64,000 nt of DNA, taken from contig NZ_PTRA01000001.1 in assembly GCF_002943425.1 (NCBI RefSeq), positions 2,542,001 to 2,606,000 on the forward strand, given 5' to 3'. Under the pieces are notes generated by a model. It was given only the letters and a program-made list of their open reading frames with translations. It made no database searches and was not told the origin of the DNA. The position numbers and the translations under genes were made by a program. The DNA is from Siphonobacter curvatus (lineage in GTDB: Bacteria; Bacteroidota; Bacteroidia; Cytophagales; Spirosomataceae). This document shows positions 26,664 through 35,112 of this stretch, piece by piece (the stretch's first letter is position 1; every line of letters begins with the position of its first letter).

Positions 26664-27426
26664 AAGAATCGCCTAACTGTTGCTGAATTTCCCGGACAAT
26701 AGCCAGTCCACTAGCTAGAAACTCCCGCACGTAGGTCGTAGCTGGATACTGAAGCAATTCGGCAGGCGTGCCCGTTTGCAGGAGCTTACCTTCCTGCATT
26801 ACGCCCATTCGCTGAGCGATGGTCAGGGCATCGAGTAAATCGTGGGTTACGAACAGACAGGCCAGCCCCGTTTCCTGAATAATCCGTTTGAGTTCCTGCT
26901 TTAGCTTCTGACGATTGAGCGTATCCAGATTCGAAAAAGGCTCATCCAGCAGGAGTACTTTAGGTTCGTCGGCAATGGCCCGGGCAATAGCCGTACGCTG
27001 TTTTTCCCCGCCCGACACTTCCCGGGGAAGCTTGTGTTGAACTGCTTCCAGTCCGATTAAAGCCAGCAGCTCATCGAGACGTTCGCGTTGGTATTCTTTG
27101 GTATACTCCCGTAGGGCGTAAGCAATATTTTCCCGGATGGTGTGATTGGGCAGAAGCTTGTACTCCTGCGGTACGAGTTTAATCTCCGCATGACCTGGGA
27201 TGAGGTACTTCGCTGAAGAAGAAATCTCCTTGCCTTCCAGCCATAATTCCCCCGCATCCGCCGGAGTCAGGCAGGCTAACACGTTCAGGAGCGTGCTTTT
27301 ACCGGCCCCACTGGCCCCGATCATGGCAAAAATTTCACCCGCCCGCAAGTCCAGCGAAAGGTCTTCAATAATGAGGTGCTCGCCTACGCTTTTCTGTAAG
27401 TGTTGGGCTTGTAAAAGTGAATTCAT
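26653..27426 (-). CDS. ABC transporter ATP-binding protein (PotA/ModC-like)
   Basis: 257-aa ATPase: Walker A GASGAGKST near residue 36, Q loop LVPQEYKL, signature VSGGEKQRTAIARA, Walker B VLLLDEPFSNLD and switch His in FVTHD. The arrangement DEPFSNLDTLNRQKLKQELK and the C-terminal LQTGTPAELLQYPATTYVREF resemble importer ATPases of the PotA/ModC/CysA group, yet no substrate-binding protein or importer permease is nearby. It is the last of three co-directional genes (ATPase, permease, ATPase) with an 18-nt gap, so it may be co-transcribed with the exporter without sharing its task. Confidence 0.88.
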   Translation of the reverse strand: MNSLLQAQHLQKSVGEHLIIEDLSLDLRAGEIFAMIGASGAGKSTLLNVLACLTPADAGELWLEGKEISSSAKYLIPGHAEIKLVPQEYKLLPNHTIRENIAYALREYTKEYQRERLDELLALIGLEAVQHKLPREVSGGEKQRTAIARAIADEPKVLLLDEPFSNLDTLNRQKLKQELKRIIQETGLACLFVTHDLLDALTIAQRMGVMQEGKLLQTGTPAELLQYPATTYVREFLASGLAIVREIQQQLGDSFIA

Positions 27427-27444
27427 CCCACAAAAATGGGGAAT

Positions 27445-29115
27445 TTACTGGAACTGGCTCCAGCGAAGTCGCCGATAACTTTTCAGCGTACTCCACAACA
27501 ATACGCCGTAGAGTAAGACCATGAACAAGCCGCCACCGGACACTTTCGTTGCTCCCCAGTGGATTAGACCGCATACAGGCAGTACCAGCATGATCATGAT
27601 CAACATCAGGGTTGTACGTCCGGCATCCGCTTTCACTTTGGGCTCCTGCGAAAACGGTACCTTCCAGTTCGAATTCTTTGTCCAGGCTTCCAGGCTGGTT
27701 ATGAAAAGAGCAAACAGATAGCCCGCCAGCAGATCATCGATGATGTGCCATCCCCAGATACTCAGTAGCAACACGGAAGAAACCAGATAGAACGGCGTAT
27801 AGAATTTCAATATAGCGGCCTTGAAATTTCCCAGAATCAGCTCGCTCGGTTCGGCAACGGGGGCCGCGTCGTATACCCAGGAGGCTTTGTAATCGTCGGA
27901 CTGATAGGTATTCGCGTAGAAGGTTCCGGCCACCACCTGTAATACATAAATGCCCACCAGATAAAGAGCTCCTTCCCGAATCTGATCGAGTGACTGGCGG
28001 CCATTCAGCACCGGTCCGATGATCACAAACAGTAGTGGAACGATGGAGCCCATAGCCGGATACGTCCGCATCTTAAAGCGACGATCGCGACCCGTAATCT
28101 TCCAGGATAACTCGAAGGTGGCTCGCTCGGCGGGACTGTTCGTAACTGCTTCTGCCAGCCAGGGCAGTAATCCCCGCCGGGATTTTTCAACGACCACTTT
28201 ATCCTCTTCTGATCCTGTAGAGGCCAGACCCGCCAGTTTTTTGGTAAATGAAGGAGCCAGGTATTTACTGTTCACGTAGATCAATGCTGGTGGTACCAAA
28301 ATGGCCAGAGCCGACAGAATCAGGTGAGGCGTATCGTACTGTTGCTGATAAAACATATCCGCCAAACCCGCCAGCCAGGCGGAGGGGACAGCGTAATACC
28401 ACGTTCGAATGGTATTCTCCGCTTCCATCACTTCACCGAGACGAATCATGCGAGGCATAATCTGATAGCCCGCCGTGAATAAAATCGACATGGCAATCTG
28501 GATGTAACTGATGATGTCTTTGACCCGTTCCTGACTCGAAAAACGCACCACCAGCATATAGAGTAAGGTCGTCAGAAAAACGGCAATCAGAACGGCCTGC
28601 AGACTTAGTAACACAAAAACGGGTACGATTACCCATCCATATTTAATGCCTACAAATACAGTCGGCAATAGAATAATGCTTAGCGTCAGCAGGGTAATAT
28701 AGCCCGTTAGGTGTACCAGTCGAGCCATCCAGATAGTACGGTCGCTTACGGGTCGAGGTAATAAAATCAGATTATCCGTTGTATCGAGTAACAATTCCGA
28801 ATAGTCGGTAATGAGGGTAAGGGCCACCCAGGCAATGACGTAGCCCAGTACGATGGTCAGAGCCAGCAGTAATGAAGGAGCGATGAATAGGAAAGAACCG
28901 ATGAGCCCGCCCAGCAGAGCATTGATGCCATACACCATCAGCAGACGTTGACTGGACTCTTTTTCCTGGTAGCGTTTGCCCAGTGAAGCGTGATTGCGAC
29001 GGTTATCCATCGTAAACTTGACTTCCACGATGTTTCGCATCATAGCATAATCCACGCCAAGCATACGGAACAGCCCCTGGAGTCGATCCAGTAACCAAAG
29101 TATAGAAGAGGTCAT
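27445..29115 (-). CDS. ABC-2 type exporter permease-like membrane protein
   Basis: 556-aa integral membrane protein with about ten hydrophobic segments, arranged as a first bundle (about 60-300), a charged cytoplasmic stretch (about 300-360, GSEEDKVVVEKSRRGLLPWL) and a second bundle. It lies 11 nt behind the ATPase gene at 29127, the classic ATPase-permease order of an exporter, so that pair is the likely functional unit. I recognise no substrate-specific subfamily. Phrases such as VEVKFTMDNRRNHASLGKRY near the N terminus may be the coupling helix. Confidence 0.8.
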   Translation of the reverse strand: MTSSILWLLDRLQGLFRMLGVDYAMMRNIVEVKFTMDNRRNHASLGKRYQEKESSQRLLMVYGINALLGGLIGSFLFIAPSLLLALTIVLGYVIAWVALTLITDYSELLLDTTDNLILLPRPVSDRTIWMARLVHLTGYITLLTLSIILLPTVFVGIKYGWVIVPVFVLLSLQAVLIAVFLTTLLYMLVVRFSSQERVKDIISYIQIAMSILFTAGYQIMPRMIRLGEVMEAENTIRTWYYAVPSAWLAGLADMFYQQQYDTPHLILSALAILVPPALIYVNSKYLAPSFTKKLAGLASTGSEEDKVVVEKSRRGLLPWLAEAVTNSPAERATFELSWKITGRDRRFKMRTYPAMGSIVPLLFVIIGPVLNGRQSLDQIREGALYLVGIYVLQVVAGTFYANTYQSDDYKASWVYDAAPVAEPSELILGNFKAAILKFYTPFYLVSSVLLLSIWGWHIIDDLLAGYLFALFITSLEAWTKNSNWKVPFSQEPKVKADAGRTTLMLIMIMLVLPVCGLIHWGATKVSGGGLFMVLLYGVLLWSTLKSYRRLRWSQFQ

Positions 29116-29126
29116 AAGGGATCGAG

Positions 29127-29900
29127 TTATTGTAAGGCCTGTAAGAATTCTGAAGCCTTGCTCTGCGTGGTATCGTCGCCGGTAAGTCCCTGGAAAATGC
29201 GTTCGAGCGAACCCGAATGAGCCTGAGCTTTCAATTCTTCAAAACTGCCGTTGGCAATCACCTGCCCCTGATTGATGATGACGATGCGATCGGAAATCTT
29301 TTCGACCACGTCCATGATGTGCGAGGAGTAGAAGATCGTTTTTCCAGCCGTTTTGAGCTGAGCCAGAATTTCCTTGACCAGGATCACGGCGTTGGCATCC
29401 AGTCCGGATAAGGGTTCATCCAGAAAGATGATTTCGGGATTATGAATGAGGCCGGAGATGAGCAGTACCTTCTGTCGCATGCCTTTGGAAAAGGTATTCA
29501 TGCGACTGTTGATATGATTGGACAGACCGACCAGATGCAGTAAATCTTCCGCTTTCCGTTGAATCACGGCGTCGCTCATGCTGTACAGACGGCCAATGAA
29601 GGTGAGGTATTCCACGGGAGTCAGTACTTCGTAGAGAGCCGCATTTTCGGGAACGTACCCGACTTGTTTCTTGATTTCGAGAGCCTCCGTCCGGATGTCC
29701 TGTCCGAGCACCCGTACTTCGCCGGTAAAACTGGGAATCATCCCCAGCAGAATTTTGATAGTCGTGGATTTCCCCGCTCCGTTGGGACCAATGTAGCCGA
29801 CGATCTCTCCGGCTTGTACTTCCAGATTAATGCCTTTGAGTACGAGCTGGCCATCGTTGTAAGCGTTTTGCAGGTTTTCAATCGAAATAACGGTAGACAT
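29127..29900 (-). CDS. ABC transporter ATP-binding protein (CcmA/YhaQ-type exporter ATPase)
   Basis: 257-aa ATPase: Walker A GPNGAGKST (about 37-45), Q loop YVPENAALY, signature FSKGMRQKVLL (the SKGM variant typical of ABC-2 exporters), Walker B IIFLDEPLSGLD and switch His YSSHIMD. First gene of a three-gene minus-strand operon, 11 nt before the multi-TM permease. It probably energises export of a lipid, peptide or drug; the substrate is unknown. Confidence 0.92.
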   Translation of the reverse strand: MSTVISIENLQNAYNDGQLVLKGINLEVQAGEIVGYIGPNGAGKSTTIKILLGMIPSFTGEVRVLGQDIRTEALEIKKQVGYVPENAALYEVLTPVEYLTFIGRLYSMSDAVIQRKAEDLLHLVGLSNHINSRMNTFSKGMRQKVLLISGLIHNPEIIFLDEPLSGLDANAVILVKEILAQLKTAGKTIFYSSHIMDVVEKISDRIVIINQGQVIANGSFEELKAQAHSGSLERIFQGLTGDDTTQSKASEFLQALQ

Positions 29901-30023
29901 AGGGGTGGGTTTGGTTAGGTATTCGTTTGCTAAGCGTTTGTTCTCTATTTCGTTTCACTTTAGGGATGAGCCTTTTACCACGGAGATGCCTACAAACAGA
30001 ATACCTTTCGTCTTGCAATCCAT

Positions 30024-31238
30024 TCAGCCCCCTACGGTACTACCTTCGCCCACCCACTTTTTCATACCTGAAACTACATCAAACTTCAAACTCGAAACAG
30101 TACTTTTTACAACAACTGGCGTTTCCATCGTAGGGACGGTCATTCCGTAGTTCGAGCGTTTTTTCTTCCCGCTTATGGTTACCAGAACGAAGACTAACAT
30201 CAGGAAAGCCAGTACTGCCAGCAATACTTTCCAAAACGATACGGGCCGTTTGCCGTCAATGCTTCCCGTTTGACCATTGATTAGAAACTGGTACGTTTTC
30301 CCATTGTACTGGTAAGCACAAATCCAGAGCGGGAGAATCAGGTGTTTGAAGGTTTGGTTGGCATACTGCGTACGCACGCTCAGATTTCGGTACGTATCGT
30401 CGGATAACAAGTCCGCACAGGCCGATTCAATGCGTTGATCTACCTGTTGTTTCGCCACCGCAAAGCCTTCCTGCGGATCAACCTTATATACCTCCGACTC
30501 CCAACCCAGCAGGACTTTAGGTTCGTAATTAACGACCTGATCCAGCAGAAAAGGATACACGCCCTGGATGGTTTGCTGGGGTAACTGCCGCGAAGCCAGA
30601 ATCAGTACATCGTCAAAAAATTGGTCGTAGGTACCATTGCGGTACCACCAGCGGGTGCGGCGTACCTGCTGCGTTCGAACGTTCCCATTTGGATCGCGTA
30701 CGCGTTCGGTTTCGTAGTAGTACGTACCCGCGTCTCCCTCCCATTCCGAATGCGTCTGCACATCGTAAGTCCAGAAGGGAATGTAGATGCCGTGCAACGT
30801 ATCGAGTCGGGCCAGGTTTTTCAAATCATTCGGTGCCCAGATGCTCTGACCAATCCATTTTTTAAAGGATTCCGAAGCCTGATTCCGGGAGATTCGAAAG
30901 GGAACAATACCCTGCGGCTCGAACAGCCGGGTTTTCGTGGCTTCGGGGTTAACGTTCTGCGAACCACAAAAACCGCAGCTAATCGTTGGCGTGTCGTAAT
31001 TGACCACTGTTTTGGCCCCACACCGCTGACAGGAAAACAACCGCCGTTCCACCGTATGTTCCGTATCCGTACGGGCCCGGTTGAAGTCCAGTTCTTCAAT
31101 TCGATCGTTGCCCAGGGTAAGTTTTTCGGTATAGCCACAGTGATTACAGGTCATGGCTTCTTTTTCGGCACTGTACTGCAACTGGGCACCGCAACTGGGG
31201 CAAGGGCAATGAAGAATATCGTCAAGTTCGCGTTCCAT
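30024..31238 (-). CDS. Membrane-anchored TFIIB-type zinc-ribbon protein (YdjG-like)
   Basis: 404 aa from the ATG at 31238 (a GTG at 31262 is possible). The first 90 residues hold two zinc ribbons, CPSCGAQLQYSA...CNHCGY and CQRCGAKTVVNY...CGFCGS. A beta-rich middle (FRISRNQASESFKKWIG, YIPFWTYDVQTHSEWEGDAG) follows, then a membrane segment about 335-356 (FWKVLLAVLAFLMLVFVLV) and a short basic, Ser/Thr-rich tail. NCBI uses the name TFIIB-type zinc ribbon for such proteins, including Bacillus YdjG, which recruits PspA and the SPFH protein YdjI to the membrane. Here a PspA-like and an SPFH gene lie within 5 kb, which supports the comparison; the assignment is inference. Confidence 0.82.
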   Translation of the reverse strand: MERELDDILHCPCPSCGAQLQYSAEKEAMTCNHCGYTEKLTLGNDRIEELDFNRARTDTEHTVERRLFSCQRCGAKTVVNYDTPTISCGFCGSQNVNPEATKTRLFEPQGIVPFRISRNQASESFKKWIGQSIWAPNDLKNLARLDTLHGIYIPFWTYDVQTHSEWEGDAGTYYYETERVRDPNGNVRTQQVRRTRWWYRNGTYDQFFDDVLILASRQLPQQTIQGVYPFLLDQVVNYEPKVLLGWESEVYKVDPQEGFAVAKQQVDQRIESACADLLSDDTYRNLSVRTQYANQTFKHLILPLWICAYQYNGKTYQFLINGQTGSIDGKRPVSFWKVLLAVLAFLMLVFVLVTISGKKKRSNYGMTVPTMETPVVVKSTVSSLKFDVVSGMKKWVGEGSTVGG

Positions 31239-31570
31239 AGGGGAAATGAGTGTTTCGTGCACGTTTCAGACGTTTCTAATTCGTCGCCGATCCGAACCAC
31301 CAAACGTATTTATCTTCCCGAAAAAACGCATTTTTTTGAAATCCTTTCAACAGTCAACCTAATTTTCCCGGATTCTGTCAAGTCCTGCATCCGTTCGTAT
31401 GAATGCATGGGGTACAAAAAGGCAGGATTGTGGACCTTTGAAAGGAAGAAAGCGGGACTGGAAAGCATAGCAAGCGTGCAGGATCAAAATTTTAAGTAGA
31501 AAAACGGAGAGATTGCTCTGGAATACTACCTTGCCAGTCAAGCTTCATAATTTTACTAACTGGAAATGCT
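31239..31570. other. Divergent intergenic region at the head of the envelope-stress-like cluster
   Basis: 332 bp between the zinc-ribbon gene (minus) and the coiled-coil gene (plus). It holds the minus-strand -7 element at 31301-31308 and three closely spaced GTTTC copies (31251-31277) in the leader. Possible plus-strand -7-like words (GACCTTTG at 31433, TAATTTTA near 31548) each have one mismatch. No protein gene seen. Confidence 0.4.
31301..31308 (-). promoter_or_regulatory. -7 promoter element of the zinc-ribbon gene
   Basis: TACGTTTG on the minus strand, an exact TAnnTTTG match, about 62 nt upstream of the ATG at 31238. The -33 region shows T-rich sequence but no exact TTG. Confidence 0.4.
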
Positions 31571-32242
31571 ATGTCAGAAAATAAAGGTTTAGGCCGTAAG
31601 ATTTTAAACATCTTTTTTGAGGAAGCTCCCGAAGCGGCGAAAGGAACACCGGTAGCTCCGGCCACGCCTTCGCAACCCGTTCCAGCTCCAATACCGAGAT
31701 CTGTAACACCCAGTGGTACTACCGATGCTAAGTTCATCGATCACTTTGCTTCCGTACTGGAAAAGAATAATCTGCCCGGCCCCGATTATTTCGAATTCCG
31801 GGCTACGCTGAAAAATCTGACCAACCTCGGACTGAGTGAAGAGCAACAATTTCAGGCGGCCTGGGCCAGTTTCAAAGCCCTCAGTGGCGGTACCGATCCA
31901 TCCGGACTGGTCACCACGGCCAATCAATACCTAAGCGTCCTGCAAAAAGATCGTGAGGCTTTTTTGAAAAGTGTCGATCTGGCAGTTACCGAAAAAGTAG
32001 GCGGCTTACAGAACGAACAAAAAACGCTGGAACAGCAAAACGAAGCCCTAGCGAAGCAGATCCTTGATATTCAGAATCAGATCAACGCCAATAAGGAACG
32101 GCTGGCCCGGATCAGTGGCGAAGTGGACGAGCAGAGTGGAAAGCTCACGCAAAACCGGGCCAACTACGAAGCGACCTTCCAGCAATTTACCGAGCAGATT
32201 AAAAACGATACGCTAAAAATTGGTCAGTATCTAAAATCATAA
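31571..32242 (+). CDS. Soluble coiled-coil protein, first gene of the PspA-like operon
   Basis: 223 aa, not a family I can name. A short N-terminal segment (MSENKGLGRKILNIFFE), a Pro/Ala/Thr-rich flexible linker (about 20-50), a helical domain (about 52-125, SVLEKNNLPGPDYFEFRATL...) and a long coiled coil (about 130-215) with heptad-like EQKTLEQQNEALAKQILDIQ. No signal peptide or TM, so cytoplasmic. It sits 21 nt before the PspA-like gene, and the coiled coils suggest the two proteins interact. Confidence 0.7.
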   Translation: MSENKGLGRKILNIFFEEAPEAAKGTPVAPATPSQPVPAPIPRSVTPSGTTDAKFIDHFASVLEKNNLPGPDYFEFRATLKNLTNLGLSEEQQFQAAWASFKALSGGTDPSGLVTTANQYLSVLQKDREAFLKSVDLAVTEKVGGLQNEQKTLEQQNEALAKQILDIQNQINANKERLARISGEVDEQSGKLTQNRANYEATFQQFTEQIKNDTLKIGQYLKS

Positions 32243-32263
32243 CCTCAAAAACGCTACACATTC

Positions 32264-33280
32264 ATGGCTGATTTCTCACAATTGGGCGGTGGTACCGATG
32301 ATGCCGCCAAAAAATCATTCTGGAGTCGTCCGGAGGGAGTCGTCGGTTTTGTTTTCCTGATTGCCTTGGCCGGATTTGGGCTGGCGTATTTTAACCGGGT
32401 GGTTGAGTTTCTAATCAAAGTGACGGAAAATACCTTGTATCTCGCAGCTTTGCTGGCGGTGCTGGGCGTACTGATTTTTCTTTTTACCAGTAAAGACGTT
32501 CGTACGGCGGTTTTCTTTCTTTATAAAACTTTGATGCGGAAAATCACGGGTCTGGTGATTCAGCTCGACCCGATTGCGATCATGAAAATCTACGTGCAGG
32601 ATCTGAAAGATAAACGCCGGAAAATGCAGGGTCAGATTGATCAGCTGGCGGGACAATTGGTGAAGCTGAACCGGAAAATCAACGAAAACAACGATGCCAT
32701 CAAGCAGAAGTTTGCGGAAGCGAACAAGGCTCAAAGCCTGGCCGACAAGCCCGGTATGAAGGAGGCGGCTTCGCTGGCTACAATTGAAGGAGCGGGTCTA
32801 CAGGAAATGAACGAGAAACTGCTGCCCCTGCAACGCAATATGAAAACCGTACTGGCTTTTATGGAAAAGGTCAATACGAGTGCGGATTACATCATTAAGG
32901 AAACCGAAATCAAGGTTAAGCTGAAAGAAGCCGAATACCAGATTGTCAAGGAAAGCTCGAACGCCCTGCGAACGGCGGTGAGTATCTTTAAAGGGAATCC
33001 GGACAAGAAGTTTTACTTTGACGAATCCATGGAATACATTCAGGATGACATGAGCCAGAAACTCGGCGAAATGAAGCGGGCGATGGATCTGTCGATGGAT
33101 TTCATCAACTCAGTGGATATTCAAAACGGGGTATTATCCGATAAAGGTCAGGCCATGCTGGAAGCCTATAACAAAGGTGACTTCAAGCTGATCCAGTTGG
33201 ACTCTCCCACCCCTAGTTCGCCCAGTAACCGACCGATTAATCCCCCCAAGGATGAAGGCTATCGGAGCCTGTTGGAATAA
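32264..33280 (+). CDS. Two-TM, PspA-like coiled-coil membrane protein
   Basis: 338 aa. Hydrophobic segments at about 25-44 (GVVGFVFLIALAGFGLAYFN) and 54-76 (LYLAALLAVLGVLIFLF), then a largely helical region about 95-290 with PspA/ESCRT-III-like heptads (YVQDLKDKRRKMQGQIDQLA, VKLNRKINENNDAIKQKFAE). A Pro-rich tail (SPTPSSPSNRPINPPKDEG) ends the protein. PspA itself has no TM; a membrane-tethered PspA-like helix bundle is a variant. The assignment rests on helical pattern and context (zinc ribbon and SPFH neighbours), not on a recognised full domain. Second gene of the operon. Confidence 0.65.
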   Translation: MADFSQLGGGTDDAAKKSFWSRPEGVVGFVFLIALAGFGLAYFNRVVEFLIKVTENTLYLAALLAVLGVLIFLFTSKDVRTAVFFLYKTLMRKITGLVIQLDPIAIMKIYVQDLKDKRRKMQGQIDQLAGQLVKLNRKINENNDAIKQKFAEANKAQSLADKPGMKEAASLATIEGAGLQEMNEKLLPLQRNMKTVLAFMEKVNTSADYIIKETEIKVKLKEAEYQIVKESSNALRTAVSIFKGNPDKKFYFDESMEYIQDDMSQKLGEMKRAMDLSMDFINSVDIQNGVLSDKGQAMLEAYNKGDFKLIQLDSPTPSSPSNRPINPPKDEGYRSLLE

Positions 33281-33331
33281 TTTTCATACCCATACAACCG
33301 ATTCTCAATTTCAACTTATCCCTTTATTCAT

Positions 33332-34372
33332 ATGCAACGACTCACCGTAACGGGCCGACTGCTCATTACCGCCCTTATCCTGGCAGCCATTTACTTTGGC
33401 TTTAAGTACGTAGGCGGAGTTGATTTACTCAAATCGCTTCGCAAGGAAAATACGGAGGAAACGACCAGCCGCTCCTCGAACGAAGGTTCCGAAAGTGCCT
33501 CCTCCGAAGGGGTTGATGAGGAACAAACTACCACAACTTCCTCCTCGGCCACGCAATCCAACAAGCCCAGTTTCGATTACGAAGCTCCGGTACCCCAGGG
33601 TGGTACGCTGAAGGGCGTCGTAGAATTGGGAGCCAGCGGATTTAACTCCTTCATTATTCGGATAGACGATCAGAAAAACTGGAAACTCGAAAAAGCTGAG
33701 TTTGGCAACAGTTTGGTCATTGAAAACATGGCTACCGACGACGACGTACGGGCCGGTCTGAAAAAGTACATCGGCGGGATGCTCGACTTCGGCGTGGGTG
33801 GTCGTGATATCCACTTTGTGGTGAGTTCAGGAGCCGTCAAGGCGGACGTGACTCAACGCATCATCCGCGTACTAAAGTCGCTCAATTACTTTGTGAACAC
33901 CGTCTCAGCAGAACAGGAAGGTAAACTGGCCCTGCGAAGTGTACTTCCGACTGAGTTTTATGACTCGGCTTTCGTGGTAGACATTGGATCGGGTAATACG
34001 AAGATCTCCTGGAAAGAAGGAAATAAAACATCGGCTCTGGAAAGCTACGGTTCCAAGTATTTTCAGGAAGGGAAAAGCGATAATACGGTTTACGACGAAG
34101 TGAAAGCCAAAGCCAAGCAAATACCAAGTAGTCATCGTAAAACCTGCTTCATCATTGGTGGTGTGCCATTCGAGCTGGCGAAAGCGGTTCGTAAAGGTAA
34201 AGAGCGGTATACCGTACTGGATACTGCCGACGCCTACAAACTCGACAATGCTAAAACCCGGGCTGGTTTGAATATCTACAAAGCCATTGCGGATGGTACG
34301 GGTTGTGAAAAATTCGTATTCGACTGGGATGCCAACTTTACGATCGGCTTCCTGCTGGATTTGCCGAAGTAA
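33332..34372 (+). CDS. Membrane-anchored Ppx/GppA-like ASKHA-fold protein
   Basis: 346 aa. One membrane segment (about 8-25) is followed by a Ser/Thr/Glu-rich flexible linker (about 38-85), then a domain whose landmarks line up with exopolyphosphatase/GppA: GVVELGASGFNSFIIRID (phosphate-1 position, DIGSNS in Ppx), a helix then IHFVVSSGAVKADVTQRIIR, VSAEQEGKLALRSV (catalytic ISGEEEARLI position), FVVDIGSGNTKISWKEG (phosphate-2), CFIIGGVPFELAKAV (the GG loop), and an ending RAGLNIYKAIADGTGCEKFV...GFLLDL like the Ppx C-terminal helix. The first loop has Glu and no exact DxGSNS, so catalysis may be altered or lost. Positive charges on both sides of the TM leave topology open. Third gene of the operon, 51 nt behind the PspA-like gene. 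Confidence 0.7.
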   Translation: MQRLTVTGRLLITALILAAIYFGFKYVGGVDLLKSLRKENTEETTSRSSNEGSESASSEGVDEEQTTTTSSSATQSNKPSFDYEAPVPQGGTLKGVVELGASGFNSFIIRIDDQKNWKLEKAEFGNSLVIENMATDDDVRAGLKKYIGGMLDFGVGGRDIHFVVSSGAVKADVTQRIIRVLKSLNYFVNTVSAEQEGKLALRSVLPTEFYDSAFVVDIGSGNTKISWKEGNKTSALESYGSKYFQEGKSDNTVYDEVKAKAKQIPSSHRKTCFIIGGVPFELAKAVRKGKERYTVLDTADAYKLDNAKTRAGLNIYKAIADGTGCEKFVFDWDANFTIGFLLDLPK

Positions 34373-34401
34373 TTTGAAAAAAGATTGCGTTACGTTTGAT
34401 C

Positions 34402-34582
34402 GTTTAAAAAGTTTGAAGGTGGCCAGGGGTTTGACCCCTGGCTATTCGTATTAAACCCCTCTAGGGTTTTGAAACAGGTTTGGAATTTACGTTGGTAGTA
34501 TACTGCCCTTTCAAACCCTCGAACTTTTTTAAACCTTGTCATACTACTCAAACATTATTCAAACCTTAAACTTTTCAAACCT
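34402..34582. repeat. Intergenic block of inverted repeats inside the stress-like cluster
   Basis: Three copies of a GTTTAAAAAGTTTGAAGG-like word alternate in orientation: 34402-34419 forward, 34517-34534 and 34563-34582 reversed, with small indels. Between them lie a 9-bp hairpin (34422-34442) and a weaker AAACCC/GGGTTT dyad (34453-34469). The block separates the ASKHA gene from the polytopic protein gene. Confidence 0.5.
34422..34442 (+). terminator. Hairpin 50 nt behind the ASKHA gene, possible terminator or processing stem
   Basis: GCCAGGGGT pairs perfectly with ACCCCTGGC over a TTG loop. No T-run follows on the plus strand, so intrinsic termination would be weak; an mRNA-processing or stabilising stem is equally possible. 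Confidence 0.4.
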
Positions 34583-34608
34583 ACTAAAACCCCTTCCACC
34601 CTCTATCC

Positions 34609-35112
34609 ATGACGCTTCAGGATTTGTTCCGATCCGTTTCTCAGCAGCCGGGGCCTTTCGCCTTAGTATTGATGTGTATTCCATTGCTGGCCTTACTGGT
34701 TAATCTCTGGTCGGGGCGAACGCCGGAGGAGATTTTGCGGTGGAAATATGCGTATACTGTACTGGTTTACGCGGCGGCCATTCCGGGGGTCTTTGCTTTC
34801 ACGCTGAATATCTATCTTTTTCTCTTTGAACGACAGAGCGTCTGGACGATGAACCTGATTACGCAGGTCTTACCGATGATTAGCATGGGAGCTACCCTCT
34901 GGATGATCCGGCAAAAAATTCCGTTTTCGTACGTTCCCGGTTTTGGTAAATTGTCAGGGTTTCTGACCCTCATTGCCGCTCTAATCGGGGTGCTGTTTTT
35001 TCTGGATCGGCTGCATTTTTACGCCGTTACGTACGTTCCGTTTGCATACTTACTGATAGGCTTTGTGGGCGTGTTACTACTCATCCGCTTCGCCTGGAGC
35101 CGTTTGTTCTAG
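34609..35112 (+). CDS. Small polytopic membrane protein of unknown function
   Basis: 167 aa, almost entirely hydrophobic, with four or five predicted helices (about 18-35, 48-72, 84-100, 117-131, 140-160). A single basic loop (RTPEEILRWKYAYT) is its only obvious polar stretch. I recognise no family. It lies 236 nt behind the ASKHA gene, past a block of inverted repeats, and directly before a long terminator, so membership of the same operon is likely but not certain. Confidence 0.7.
   Translation: MTLQDLFRSVSQQPGPFALVLMCIPLLALLVNLWSGRTPEEILRWKYAYTVLVYAAAIPGVFAFTLNIYLFLFERQSVWTMNLITQVLPMISMGATLWMIRQKIPFSYVPGFGKLSGFLTLIAALIGVLFFLDRLHFYAVTYVPFAYLLIGFVGVLLLIRFAWSRLF

Noticed and set aside
30621-31499. 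292-codon frame antisense to the zinc-ribbon gene
   Set aside because: Zinc-ribbon cysteine pairs and the TM segment support the minus strand.
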